A stretch of DNA of 11,688 nucleotides. Origin: Opitutia bacterium UBA7441. Lineage in GTDB: Bacteria; Verrucomicrobiota; Verrucomicrobiia; Opitutales; Coraliomargaritaceae. The position numbers were made by a program, and so were the translations under genes. Below, piece by piece: positions 1-7,292 of the stretch (positions within the stretch are counted from its first letter, which is position 1; the number at the start of each line of letters is the position of its first letter). The notes below the pieces were generated by a model, which saw only the letters and a program-made list of their open reading frames with translations, was not told the DNA's origin and ran no database searches. Where the stretch lies: positions 1 through 11,688 of the forward strand of contig DLQD01000094.1 in NCBI GenBank assembly GCA_002480015.1, given 5' to 3'.

Positions 1-19
1 GGGAGCACTCCGACGTCAT
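1..19 (-). CDS. Possible 5' end of a divergent gene (partial, off left edge)
   Basis: On the minus strand an ATG at 19-17 opens a reading frame that runs off the window (M-T-S-E-C-S). A GGGAG stretch at 33-29 on the same strand stands 9 bases upstream, a good Shine-Dalgarno position. Only six codons are visible, so neither identity nor reality can be judged. If real, it would be transcribed divergently from rpsP, and the roughly 120 bases between would hold both promoters. It could equally be chance. Confidence 0.2.
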
Positions 20-140
20 TTGATTTTTCTCCCGCTCTGCGCTTGACAGGGGCTCGGCAAACGCCTTTTTTCTTCGCTTTCCCGAATCCCGGCCTCTGCC
101 GATGGGCATTTCAGCACTCCACAATTTCAGCTTTTCTATT

Positions 141-419
141 ATGGCACTCAAAATCCGTCTCCAACGTCACGGCGCAAGCCACCGTCCTTTTTACCGCATG
201 GTTGTCACCGAAGCTTTGGCTCGGCGTGATGGTCGTTTTGTCGAGGTTCTTGGCACTTATGAGCCACAGGCCAAGCGCCCTGAGGACGAGCTCAAAGTCA
301 AACTTGACCGTGTTGATTACTGGAAGTCTGTAGGCGCTAAGCCAACCGACACCGCCGCCAGCCTTATTCGCAAGGCTCGCCGCGAGACACCAGCCGAAGA
401 AGCTGCTGTCGAGGCCTAA
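141..419 (+). CDS. rpsP: 30S ribosomal protein S16
   Basis: This gene encodes a 92-residue S16, a small-subunit protein that binds 16S rRNA and helps assemble the 30S body. The N-terminus reads MALKIRLQRHG, followed by the family pattern HRPFYRMVV, RRDGRFVEVLGTYEP and DRVDYWKSVGAKPTDT, which covers the whole S16 fold at normal length. The Ala/Glu-rich tail (about residues 80-92) is typical of a variable S16 C-terminus. The start at 141 is chosen because the conserved MALKIRL begins there; an in-frame ATG at 102 would add 13 unrelated residues. No Shine-Dalgarno is visible before 141. It is the first gene of a + strand operon with trmD (57-base gap) and rplS. Identification is by direct recognition and is secure. 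Confidence 0.97.
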   Translation: MALKIRLQRHGASHRPFYRMVVTEALARRDGRFVEVLGTYEPQAKRPEDELKVKLDRVDYWKSVGAKPTDTAASLIRKARRETPAEEAAVEA

Positions 420-476
420 GCGCTGCACTTTTGTATTTCGGTATTCCCCTCTCGGGAAGCTCGAAGGCCTGCAGAT

Positions 477-1154
<678 letters not shown>

Positions 1155-1182
1155 CTTTTAATATAACCAGGAGAATTCCAGA

Positions 1183-1554
1183 ATGAGCCAAGCAATCCTC
1201 GAAGAAATCACAAAAGATCAACTGACCGACGACCGCGCCGACTTCAAAGTAGGTGACGGTGTCCGCGTGCACCTTAAGGTTAAAGAAGGTGACAAGACAC
1301 GTATCCAGATTTTTGCTGGTATCGTTATTTCCCGTAAGGGCGGCGGTATTCAGGAAGCATTCACCGTGCGCCGGATCGCATCCGGCGTCGGCGTGGAAAA
1401 AGTGTTCCCCGTGCATAGCCCTACGATCGAAAAGATCGAGATCGACCGTGAGTCCGTGACTATGCGTGCCCGTATGTATTACATGCGCGACCGCATCGGT
1501 AAGGCAGCCAATCAAGTTAAAGAAAAACGCTTGGTCGAAGCTGGCCGCAAATAA
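1183..1554 (+). CDS. rplS: 50S ribosomal protein L19
   Basis: This gene encodes a 123-residue L19, a 50S protein at the 30S-50S interface. Characteristic stretches are FKVGDGVRVHLKVKEGDKTRIQ (about 21-42), FAGIVISRKGGGI (44-56), FTVRRIASGVGVEKVFPVHSP (60-80) and a basic tail with RMYYMRDRIGKAA. The length is close to the usual 115-125 residues. The start is set by AGGAGA at 1169-1174, 8 bases before the ATG, the clearest ribosome binding site in the window. It follows trmD by 28 bases and is the last gene of the rpsP-trmD-rplS operon, with an intrinsic terminator 20 bases downstream. Nothing is unusual in the protein. Confidence 0.97.
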   Translation: MSQAILEEITKDQLTDDRADFKVGDGVRVHLKVKEGDKTRIQIFAGIVISRKGGGIQEAFTVRRIASGVGVEKVFPVHSPTIEKIEIDRESVTMRARMYYMRDRIGKAANQVKEKRLVEAGRK

Positions 1555-1573
1555 GTCGTCTATTTATTTTACT

Positions 1574-1607
1574 AAAGGGCTGTTCAGTAATGAACGGCCT
1601 TTTTTTT
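1574..1607 (+). terminator. Intrinsic terminator of the rpsP-trmD-rplS operon
   Basis: The sequence AAAGGGCTGTTCA, a GTAA tetraloop (1587-1590) and TGAACGGCC form a long stem. TTCA pairs with TGAA, with further G-C pairs and two G-T wobbles. The A residues at 1574-1576 pair into the run of eight T residues at 1600-1607. It starts 20 bases after the rplS stop codon. Stem, GNRA-like loop and T tract are all present, so this is a strong Rho-independent terminator. Confidence 0.93.
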
Positions 1608-1668
1608 GGTTGTGCGCCGCCGCGGCATTTACAAGCTGTGACCAAAAATCGCTAAGCGCCCCCCGCAC

Positions 1669-2889
1669 ATGCAATCGGACGACGACCTCCAAACGACGCT
1701 TTCTAAATGGCCCTTTATCCTCGGGGATGTTCTCTTGGTCGCCACTGCGCTGGCAATCGCGATCCTCGGGCAATGGCAGCTTACGAACTGGCAGGTTGCT
1801 GCCTGCGTCGTTTCAGTTGCCCTAGGCGCCGCGCTTTTCGTGCTGCCCTACGTCGTTGAGTTTAAGGTGCGTGTGCGTGAAGAAGTGGACGATCGCACGG
1901 GGAATCTAAGCATCCTTCAGCGCCATCTCGTGAGCACTCAGGATCAACTGGAAGCAGTCTCAGATCGCATCGAGTCAATCGAAGCGAGTTTGACGAATCT
2001 CGCGCACGCGCAGCCCGACTTGAGCGGACCGCTGGAGGCGCTCGAAGGGCAGATTGATCCCCTCCGTACAGCCCAAGCTGAGCAATCCTCGCAACTTGCC
2101 GCTCTGGCGAAACAGGCGGATGCTTTGGACAAACAAGTCGAGGCGCTGGCCAAAAGTCTACAATCCAAGTCGGAAGCCGAAGCGATCGAGGCGCTCCGCT
2201 TGGATCTGGCCGCGCTTAAAACGGACGCAGCCCAGTTAGCTGTAAAAGCAGCCGAGTCGCCCGTGGAAGTGGCCGAGTCGCCCGTGGAAGTAAGCGAAGT
2301 TTCGGAGCTTGTGTCGCCCGCCGAAGGCAGTTCCGAGGTGCCGAAGCCCAAGAAAACCCGGGAGCCACGCCAGCGCCGCACGCCCGAGCCTCGTCTCTTG
2401 GAGCGCGCGATCGATCAGAAGCGGGATCACGCCTCGGCCGCCGTCAGCCGGATCATCGAGTCGAAGAAGAAAGAACCGCCAAGTGAGCCGCAATCTGAGA
2501 ACGAGGCAGCGGCCGCACCGTCTGTAATGCTGGCCGAAGAGGCCGTTAAGGAAGATGGCCTCCTAGAGGCGCAAGACATGTTCGCGGACGCCGTGCCCCC
2601 GCAGGCGGACAAGCGTGCACGCATCAAGAAAAGCGATACGGCCGTCATTGCTTCAGTCTTCATAGGCATTGGCAACAAGCCTTACCTGCGGGGCGGCGGT
2701 GCTGGCTTGAATTGGGCGAGAGGGGTGGCCATGGAGTTTGAAGAGATCGGTAAATGGCGCTGGCTCGCTCCGGCCGATTTAGAGGCACCGGTCGAAATCC
2801 AACTCTACCGGAACGACGAAGACCCTGACAGCACCGGCAAATATACGTTGGAGCCAGGGCAGCAGCTAGAGCTATCCCCCGTTTTTTAG
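1669..2889 (+). CDS. Membrane-anchored coiled-coil protein of unknown function
   Basis: I do not recognise a named family for this 406-residue protein. Residues 16-34 and about 43-63 are two hydrophobic segments that form a membrane hairpin. Residues 75-195 are rich in Gln, Ala, Leu and Glu in heptad-like spacing, suggesting a long coiled coil (for example LEAVSDRIESIEASL and ALAKQADALDKQVEAL). Residues 196-320 are charged and low in complexity, with a doubled AESPVEV and a basic KPKKTREPRQRRTPEPR stretch. Residues 325-406 look like a compact beta-rich domain with several Gly and aromatic positions (IGNKPYLRGGGAGLNW, EEIGKWRW, QLYRNDE). I have the impression of similar C-terminal domains in other Opitutae proteins, possibly carbohydrate-binding-like, but cannot confirm it. 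The start is the first ATG after an in-frame stop at 1639; no Shine-Dalgarno is present. It lies alone between a terminator and the convergent aroB. Confidence 0.8.
   Translation: MQSDDDLQTTLSKWPFILGDVLLVATALAIAILGQWQLTNWQVAACVVSVALGAALFVLPYVVEFKVRVREEVDDRTGNLSILQRHLVSTQDQLEAVSDRIESIEASLTNLAHAQPDLSGPLEALEGQIDPLRTAQAEQSSQLAALAKQADALDKQVEALAKSLQSKSEAEAIEALRLDLAALKTDAAQLAVKAAESPVEVAESPVEVSEVSELVSPAEGSSEVPKPKKTREPRQRRTPEPRLLERAIDQKRDHASAAVSRIIESKKKEPPSEPQSENEAAAAPSVMLAEEAVKEDGLLEAQDMFADAVPPQADKRARIKKSDTAVIASVFIGIGNKPYLRGGGAGLNWARGVAMEFEEIGKWRWLAPADLEAPVEIQLYRNDEDPDSTGKYTLEPGQQLELSPVF
2251..2292 (+). repeat. 21-bp tandem duplication in the coiled-coil gene
   Basis: Two adjacent 21-base units (2251-2271 and 2272-2292) differ only in their last base. 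They encode AESPVEV twice, in frame, in the disordered linker after the coiled coil. The near-identity at third codon positions suggests a recent slippage duplication rather than an old protein repeat. Confidence 0.9.
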
Positions 2890-2990
2890 TCACATTTCCG
2901 TCAGAATTTCAGGGCGTCCGAGGGCCATTTTGAAGCCGCTCCAGATGCACCGATTGTGCACGATTTAAACAACTGTATCCTCTTCTGGAA

Positions 2991-4082
2991 TCACTCTGCT
3001 CCCGCTTCCCGCCAGAGGTCTTTGACTAAGTTGATTTCGATGCCGTCTGTCGTCACTGCAGAGCCTATTTCAGTCATCGTTACGAAGCGCAGTTGGCCAC
3101 CGCGGTTCTTCTTGTCGCGTAGCATCGCAGTCATCAGCTCTTCAAGTCTGAGCGCTTCGTTCAGCCGACAGGGCAATTGAAACTGGCTGACAATGCGTTC
3201 TACGTTGACGATATCTCTGATCGGGAGTTGCTTCAGCGCGACCGAAAGGCGAGTCGCCAAACAGAGGCCAATGCCGACCGCTTCGCCATGCAGGTATTGC
3301 CCATACCCGGCCACGTTTTCGATGGCATGAGCGAAAGTGTGGCCGAGGTTGAGCAGAGCGCGACCACCTGAGCGTGCGGTCTCTTTTTCATCGTCGGCCA
3401 CGACCAGCGCTTTGATTGCGCAGCAACGACGGACGATGGCGGGTAACTCCGGGGAACGAGCGTTGAGACCATCCAGTGCGACGAGGTCGTTGAAAAGCTC
3501 TCGGTCGGCCAACATGCCGTATTTGATGACTTCGGCCATGCCTGCAGCAAATTCGCGTGGGGGCAGGGTCTGCAAAAGTTCCGAATCCACATAGACGGCC
3601 TTCGGCTGCCAGAAGGCACCGACGAGATTTTTGCCCTCTGGTAGATTGATGCCGGTCTTCCCTCCGACGGAGCTGTCGACCATCGAGAGCAGAGTGGTGG
3701 GGATTTGGTAGAAATCGATGCCGCGCAAATAACTGGCGGCCACATAGCCGGCGAGATCACCAATCACTCCGCCGCCGAATGCGAAGAGCGTGCAGTCGCG
3801 GTTGGCTGCTTGTCCTGCCAGGAAGCTTAAGCACTGGCTGAAGAATTCGACCGACTTGGTCGGCTCACCGGCAGGTAGGGCGAGAACCTCGTTATCCTGA
3901 AAGCCCGCCTGTGCCAAATAGTGAGGGTGGGCATTGAGCACTCGAGCGTCGCTAATCGCGCGAACGCTGCGTCCGGCTGCGCGGAGAGTAGCAACGTCGG
4001 CTTTTAGTTGCTCGGCGACACCGCTGAAGTGGATCGGATAGCTGCGCTCTGTGAGCTGGACCATGAGTGGCTGCGTGGACAT
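2991..4082 (-). CDS. aroB: 3-dehydroquinate synthase
   Basis: AroB converts DAHP to 3-dehydroquinate, the second step of the shikimate pathway, using NAD+ and a divalent metal in the cytoplasm. The 363-residue protein has normal length and order. FAFGGGVIGDLAGYVAASYLRG (about 100-121) is the NAD-binding loop, followed by PTTLLSMVDSSVGGKTGIN (128-146). The metal ligands are Glu184 in MAEVIKYG, His248 in LNLGHTFAHAIE and His265 in YLHGEAVGIG. All are present, so the enzyme should be active. It is the last gene of the minus-strand series ribH-nusB-ftsY-aroB, 73 bases after the ftsY stop, so it may be co-transcribed or have its own weak promoter in that gap. No Shine-Dalgarno precedes the ATG. 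It converges with the coiled-coil gene, with 101 bases between them. Confidence 0.96.
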   Translation of the reverse strand: MSTQPLMVQLTERSYPIHFSGVAEQLKADVATLRAAGRSVRAISDARVLNAHPHYLAQAGFQDNEVLALPAGEPTKSVEFFSQCLSFLAGQAANRDCTLFAFGGGVIGDLAGYVAASYLRGIDFYQIPTTLLSMVDSSVGGKTGINLPEGKNLVGAFWQPKAVYVDSELLQTLPPREFAAGMAEVIKYGMLADRELFNDLVALDGLNARSPELPAIVRRCCAIKALVVADDEKETARSGGRALLNLGHTFAHAIENVAGYGQYLHGEAVGIGLCLATRLSVALKQLPIRDIVNVERIVSQFQLPCRLNEALRLEELMTAMLRDKKNRGGQLRFVTMTEIGSAVTTDGIEINLVKDLWREAGAE

Positions 4083-4155
4083 TGCTGGGTGTTGTTTGTT
4101 GAAAGTGGTTTGTTGTAAGAAATACTTTCTTTAACTCTCAATCAACCTCCAAGCA

Positions 4156-5088
4156 TTAATTCGCAACATCATCCGCAATTCCAAAAATCGCGTTGGCGTA
4201 GTTCTGCGCGGAGAAGGGCTGGAGGTCATCGGGCTGTTCGCCGAGACCGACGAAATAGATCGGTAGTTTGAGCTCACGGTAGATGCCGACCAGCGCACCG
4301 CCACGGCTGGTGCCGTCGAGTTTGGTGATGATCAGTCCGGTTAAAGGAAAGCTTTTGTGGAATACGCGCGCCTGCTCGATCGAGTTGGAGCCTAGGCTGC
4401 CGTCGACTACCAGCCAACTGTGGTGGGGGGCGCTGAATTCTTGCTTCCGAATCACGCGATGCATTTTCTCCAGCTCTTTCATGAGGTTGCCCTTGGTGTG
4501 GAGCCGGCCAGCTGTGTCCAGAATGACCATGTCTCGCCCGCGGCTCTTGGCCGCTTCGTACGCATCGAAGGCGACCGCCGCTGAGTCGGCGCCGTGTTGG
4601 CTGGCCACGATGTCGATCCCCAGACGCTCCGCCCAGTGCTTGATCTGCTCGTTGGCTGCCGCGCGGAATGTGTCGCAGGCGCCAAGCAGAATACTATATC
4701 CTTCATTCTGATACAGATGAGCGAGCTTGGCCGAAGTCGTGGTTTTGCCCGAACCGTTGACGCCGACCAGGCAAATCACTTCCGGCTTGTGCAGGCCGAC
4801 TTCGACGCGTCCCTCGGCTCCTCCGAGCACACGCGCTAGCACAGTTGCCCCGATTTTAGCGGCGTCCTCGCCACGCATGCTTTTATCCGCTTTGTAGGCG
4901 ACTTTGATTTCTTCTATGATTTCTTCGACCGTTTCGTGGCCGAAGTCGGCTGTGTAGAGCGCTTCTTCCAGTTGCTCCAAGGCGTCCTCATCGAGCTTGC
5001 CGGCTGCGAAAATGCCGTTGAAGGCTTTTTGGAAGGTCGGTGTCTGGCGCTTGAGGCCGTCTTTGAATTTTCTAAAAAGTGTTCGCAT
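4156..5088 (-). CDS. ftsY: Signal recognition particle receptor FtsY
   Basis: FtsY is the SRP receptor GTPase that docks ribosome-nascent-chain-SRP complexes at the inner membrane. The 310-residue protein is the short form: a basic amphipathic start (MRTLFRKFKDGLKR) replaces the long acidic A domain of E. coli. It leads into the N domain (about 20-95) and the G domain. GTPase motifs are GVNGSGKT (109-116), DTFRAAA (139-145), DTAGR (191-195) and TKLDG (255-259), with GLGEQPDDLQPF near the end. One departure is visible: the motif usually reading DATTGQN reads DGSLGSN (229-235), which loses the conserved Gln. The start codon lies 13 bases after the nusB stop, so the two genes are probably translated from one transcript. 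Identity is secure; the effect of the variant motif is unknown. Confidence 0.96.
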   Translation of the reverse strand: MRTLFRKFKDGLKRQTPTFQKAFNGIFAAGKLDEDALEQLEEALYTADFGHETVEEIIEEIKVAYKADKSMRGEDAAKIGATVLARVLGGAEGRVEVGLHKPEVICLVGVNGSGKTTTSAKLAHLYQNEGYSILLGACDTFRAAANEQIKHWAERLGIDIVASQHGADSAAVAFDAYEAAKSRGRDMVILDTAGRLHTKGNLMKELEKMHRVIRKQEFSAPHHSWLVVDGSLGSNSIEQARVFHKSFPLTGLIITKLDGTSRGGALVGIYRELKLPIYFVGLGEQPDDLQPFSAQNYANAIFGIADDVAN

Positions 5089-5101
5089 GATGAGGCACTG
5101 A

Positions 5102-5563
5102 TCAATCCGCCGCGCTGCGGAGTGGACGGTCGATCTTATTCTTCATCTGGTCGAGTATGCCGTTGATGAAGCGCTTGGAATCCGGAGTAGAATAAATTTT
5201 GCCCAGTTCGATCGCTTCGTTGATACTAACGATCGGTGGTATGTCTCGGCGTTGGAGCAATTCGTAAATCGCAAGACGCAGAACGGAAAGGTCGACTTTA
5301 GCGATCCGCTCGAATGTCCAGTTGACGGCGTGTTCTCTGATTTCGGCATCGACCGCTTCTATGTGGGTAATGGCACCATGGATGAGCTCTTCGGCGAAGG
5401 CGTAATAATCACGGGGCTGATCCTGTGACTCGATGAAGACACGTACTGCATCATTGAGCTGTTCTGGCTTGTTGAGCTCCCATTGGTAGAGGAATTGCAC
5501 CGCGCACATGCGGTTTTCACGGCGTTGAGGTGTGCGTTTTACTGGTTTGGTATCGTCTTCCAT
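5102..5563 (-). CDS. nusB: Transcription antitermination factor NusB
   Basis: NusB pairs with NusE (S10) on boxA RNA to support antitermination of rRNA operons. The 153-residue all-helical protein shows the family pattern: RRENRMCAVQFLYQWELN near the N-terminus, VDLSVLRLAIYELLQRRDIPPIVSINEAIELGKIYS in the second half, and RFINGILDQM near the end. Length is normal. Its first 25 bases overlap the end of ribH in another frame, a common pairing since ribH-nusB is a widespread gene order and suggests translational coupling. ftsY follows 13 bases later. The upstream sequence has no Shine-Dalgarno but is A-rich just before the ATG. Confidence 0.95.
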   Translation of the reverse strand: MEDDTKPVKRTPQRRENRMCAVQFLYQWELNKPEQLNDAVRVFIESQDQPRDYYAFAEELIHGAITHIEAVDAEIREHAVNWTFERIAKVDLSVLRLAIYELLQRRDIPPIVSINEAIELGKIYSTPDSKRFINGILDQMKNKIDRPLRSAAD

Positions 5564-6018
5564 TTTTTGGTAAATTGTGCCATTTCGAGGGCGGCTTGGG
5601 CGAACTCTTTGCCGCGGTTGATTGAGTCGCCGGCCCGGGCTTCGGCTTGGGCCAGGTTGTTGACGACAAGAATGCCGTTAATGACTGGGACCTGGTAGGT
5701 GAGGCTGAGATCGAGTAGGGCAGATGCCGTGCTGTCGCCGATGATCTCGTGGTGCTTGGTGTCGCCAGCGATGACGACGCCAATGCAAAGGATGGCATCA
5801 AAACGTTTGTGTGCTGCCAGAGTGGACGCGGCAAAGGGGAGCTCCGCAGCGCCGGGCACGCGCTCGACGAGGGGCGCCTCGGATCCCGCTGCCTCCAAGG
5901 TTGCACAGGCGTGATCTACAAGCGAATCCACCAGCGCTTCGTTATAGCGCGAGGCGATCACGGCAAAGCGGAGGCCGCTGCCGTCGATTTCCTGAACACT
6001 GGGTATATCTAGACTCAT
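5539..6018 (-). CDS. ribH: 6,7-dimethyl-8-ribityllumazine synthase
   Basis: RibH condenses 5-amino-6-ribitylaminouracil with 3,4-dihydroxy-2-butanone 4-phosphate, the penultimate step of riboflavin synthesis, usually as a large oligomer. The 159-residue protein contains FAVIASRYNEALV (18-30), the PGAAELP substrate loop (55-61), GVVIAGDTKHHEII (80-93) with the catalytic-type His89, PVINGILVV (111-119) and AEARAGDSINRGKEFA with the phosphate-binding-type Arg128. The usual IRG before the His loop reads IAG, a mild departure. It leads the minus-strand series, and its last 25 bases overlap nusB. The upstream region shared with tgt carries a heptamer repeat array and no Shine-Dalgarno. Family assignment is confident. 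Confidence 0.94.
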   Translation of the reverse strand: MSLDIPSVQEIDGSGLRFAVIASRYNEALVDSLVDHACATLEAAGSEAPLVERVPGAAELPFAASTLAAHKRFDAILCIGVVIAGDTKHHEIIGDSTASALLDLSLTYQVPVINGILVVNNLAQAEARAGDSINRGKEFAQAALEMAQFTKKWKTIPNQ

Positions 6019-6032
6019 AAGGGTGGCACACT

Positions 6033-6074
6033 AAGAACGTTGAACGTCGAACATTCAACGTCGAACTTTGAATA
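6033..6074. repeat. Heptamer repeat array A (TTGAACG-like, period 7)
   Basis: Six consecutive 7-base units fill 6033-6074: AAGAACG, TTGAACG, TCGAACA, TTCAACG, TCGAACT, TTGAATA. The core AAC (AAT in the last) is in the same register in every unit. Inside it, AACGTCGAAC occurs twice exactly 14 bases apart, and GTTGAA / TTCAAC form a small inverted repeat. The array begins 14 bases upstream of the ribH start. It resembles the degenerate short tandem heptamers known from intergenic regions of some bacteria, for example cyanobacteria. Confidence 0.8.
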
Positions 6075-6104
6075 GTCTGTAGCTCGGGATTATTCGATTT
6101 TAGG

Positions 6105-6139
6105 CTTCTAACTACTATCTTCTCACTCCTAACTTCTCC
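6105..6139. repeat. Heptamer repeat array B (CTTCTAA-like, period 7)
   Basis: Five consecutive 7-base units fill 6105-6139: CTTCTAA, CTACTAT, CTTCTCA, CTCCTAA, CTTCTCC. All share CT at positions 1-2 and CT at positions 4-5. The unit differs from array A, although the period is the same. The array ends 3 bases before the tgt start codon, so it replaces the region where a ribosome binding site would be expected. Confidence 0.75.
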
Positions 6140-6142
6140 GCA

Positions 6143-7267
6143 ATGTTCACGTTGCTTAAAGAAGACGGTCAAGCGCGGCGCGGGGTTCTAAAAACCCAGC
6201 ACGGCGAGATCCAGACGCCCATTTTCATGCCAGTGGGTACGCAGGCTACGGTCAAGGGAATGACCCCTGCTCAGATCGAAGCCGTGGGTGCTCAGATTAT
6301 TTTGGGCAATACCTATCACCTAAACATTCGGCCCGGCTCTGAACTGGTTGCCGAAATGGGCGGCCTGCACACGTTTATGAATTGGCAGGGCCCCATCCTG
6401 ACCGACAGCGGGGGGTTCCAGGTATTCAGCCTTTCCAAGCTTCGTAAGATCACGGAAGCGGGCATCGAGTTTCGTTCACATCTGGATGGCCGTAGGTTGT
6501 TTCTGGGGCCGAAGAATTGCTACGAGATCCAGAAGAACCTCGATACGGACATCGCCATGGTTTTGGACGAGTGTCCGCCTTATCCTTGTGCGCGCGAAGA
6601 GTGCGAAAGCGCCGTGGCGCGCACGATCCGCTGGGCGGGTGAATTTCTAAGATATGCCACGGAAGACGGCTTCATCGAGTCGGGCCACCATGTTTTTGGT
6701 ATTATCCAGGGCTCGATTTACGACGACCTGCGACAACACTGCGGACAGGCGCTCGCGGAGATGGATTTCCCCGGCTATGCCATCGGCGGGGTCAGTGTGG
6801 GCGAACCTGAAGAAGAAATGATTCGTCAAGTCGCGGCGACCGCTCACGTCATGCCGCAGCATAAGCCGCGCTACGTCATGGGGGTGGGCACGCCGCCGCA
6901 GCTCTTGAAGATGGTCGGTCTCGGGATGGATATGTTCGACTGCGTTATGCCTACGCGCCTCGCGCGCCACGCATCCGTCTTTACGCCTCAGGGTGTGCTT
7001 AATCTCAAGAACGAACGCTTCAAGCACGATCCGAATCCTATCATGGAAGCGGACAACTATACGTGTCAGAACTTCAGCCGTGCTTACTTGCGCCACCTGG
7101 TCATGGCAAAGGAGTTACTCGCACATACCTTGCTCTCAATCCACAATACACATTTCTTCCTCGACCTCATGGCTCAGGCGCGCAGCCATATCGAAGCGGG
7201 TGATTTTGGGCCCTGGAGCGCCGCTTGGATCGCGCGCTACAACGAAGGTTGTAATATGAACCATTAG
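6143..7267 (+). CDS. tgt: Queuine/preQ1 tRNA-guanine transglycosylase
   Basis: Tgt exchanges guanine 34 for preQ1 in GUN-anticodon tRNAs, the tRNA-insertion step of queuosine synthesis. The 374-residue TIM-barrel protein has its active-site motifs: DSGGFQVFSL with Asp88, LDECPPYP with Asp142 and Cys144, FGIIQGSIY (185-193), IGGVSVGE, and MFDCVMPTR with the nucleophile Asp266. The structural zinc site is degenerate. The usual CxCxxC...H, which in E. coli is Cys302, Cys304, Cys307 and His333, reads ADNYTC (303-308) with His334 kept, so two of three Cys are gone. The loop after the nucleophile reads RLARHA instead of RNARNG. The start is the first Met, with no Shine-Dalgarno; a heptamer array ends just before it. 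It is transcribed divergently from ribH. Identity is secure; whether zinc is bound is open. Confidence 0.95.
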   Translation: MFTLLKEDGQARRGVLKTQHGEIQTPIFMPVGTQATVKGMTPAQIEAVGAQIILGNTYHLNIRPGSELVAEMGGLHTFMNWQGPILTDSGGFQVFSLSKLRKITEAGIEFRSHLDGRRLFLGPKNCYEIQKNLDTDIAMVLDECPPYPCAREECESAVARTIRWAGEFLRYATEDGFIESGHHVFGIIQGSIYDDLRQHCGQALAEMDFPGYAIGGVSVGEPEEEMIRQVAATAHVMPQHKPRYVMGVGTPPQLLKMVGLGMDMFDCVMPTRLARHASVFTPQGVLNLKNERFKHDPNPIMEADNYTCQNFSRAYLRHLVMAKELLAHTLLSIHNTHFFLDLMAQARSHIEAGDFGPWSAAWIARYNEGCNMNH

Positions 7268-7292
7268 CCGCACTTAACTCGTAAATTTTAGT

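Noticed and set aside
43..48. TTGACA, a perfect -35 box upstream of rpsP
   Set aside because: No -10-like hexamer lies 16-18 bases downstream; that stretch is only T/C-rich, so a sigma-70-type promoter is not supported.
2946..2960. TGCAC-CGATT-GTGCA small inverted repeat between the convergent genes
   Set aside because: The stem has only five pairs and no T tract, so it is not a credible bidirectional terminator.
4117..4131. AAGAAA-TAC-TTTCTT hairpin between ftsY and aroB
   Set aside because: A short A/T stem with a 3-base loop and no GC core; too weak for a terminator or regulator call.
6097..6102. TAAAAT on the minus strand as a -10 box for ribH
   Set aside because: It matches five of six positions, but no -35-like hexamer sits at the right distance, and AT-rich intergenic DNA gives such matches by chance.
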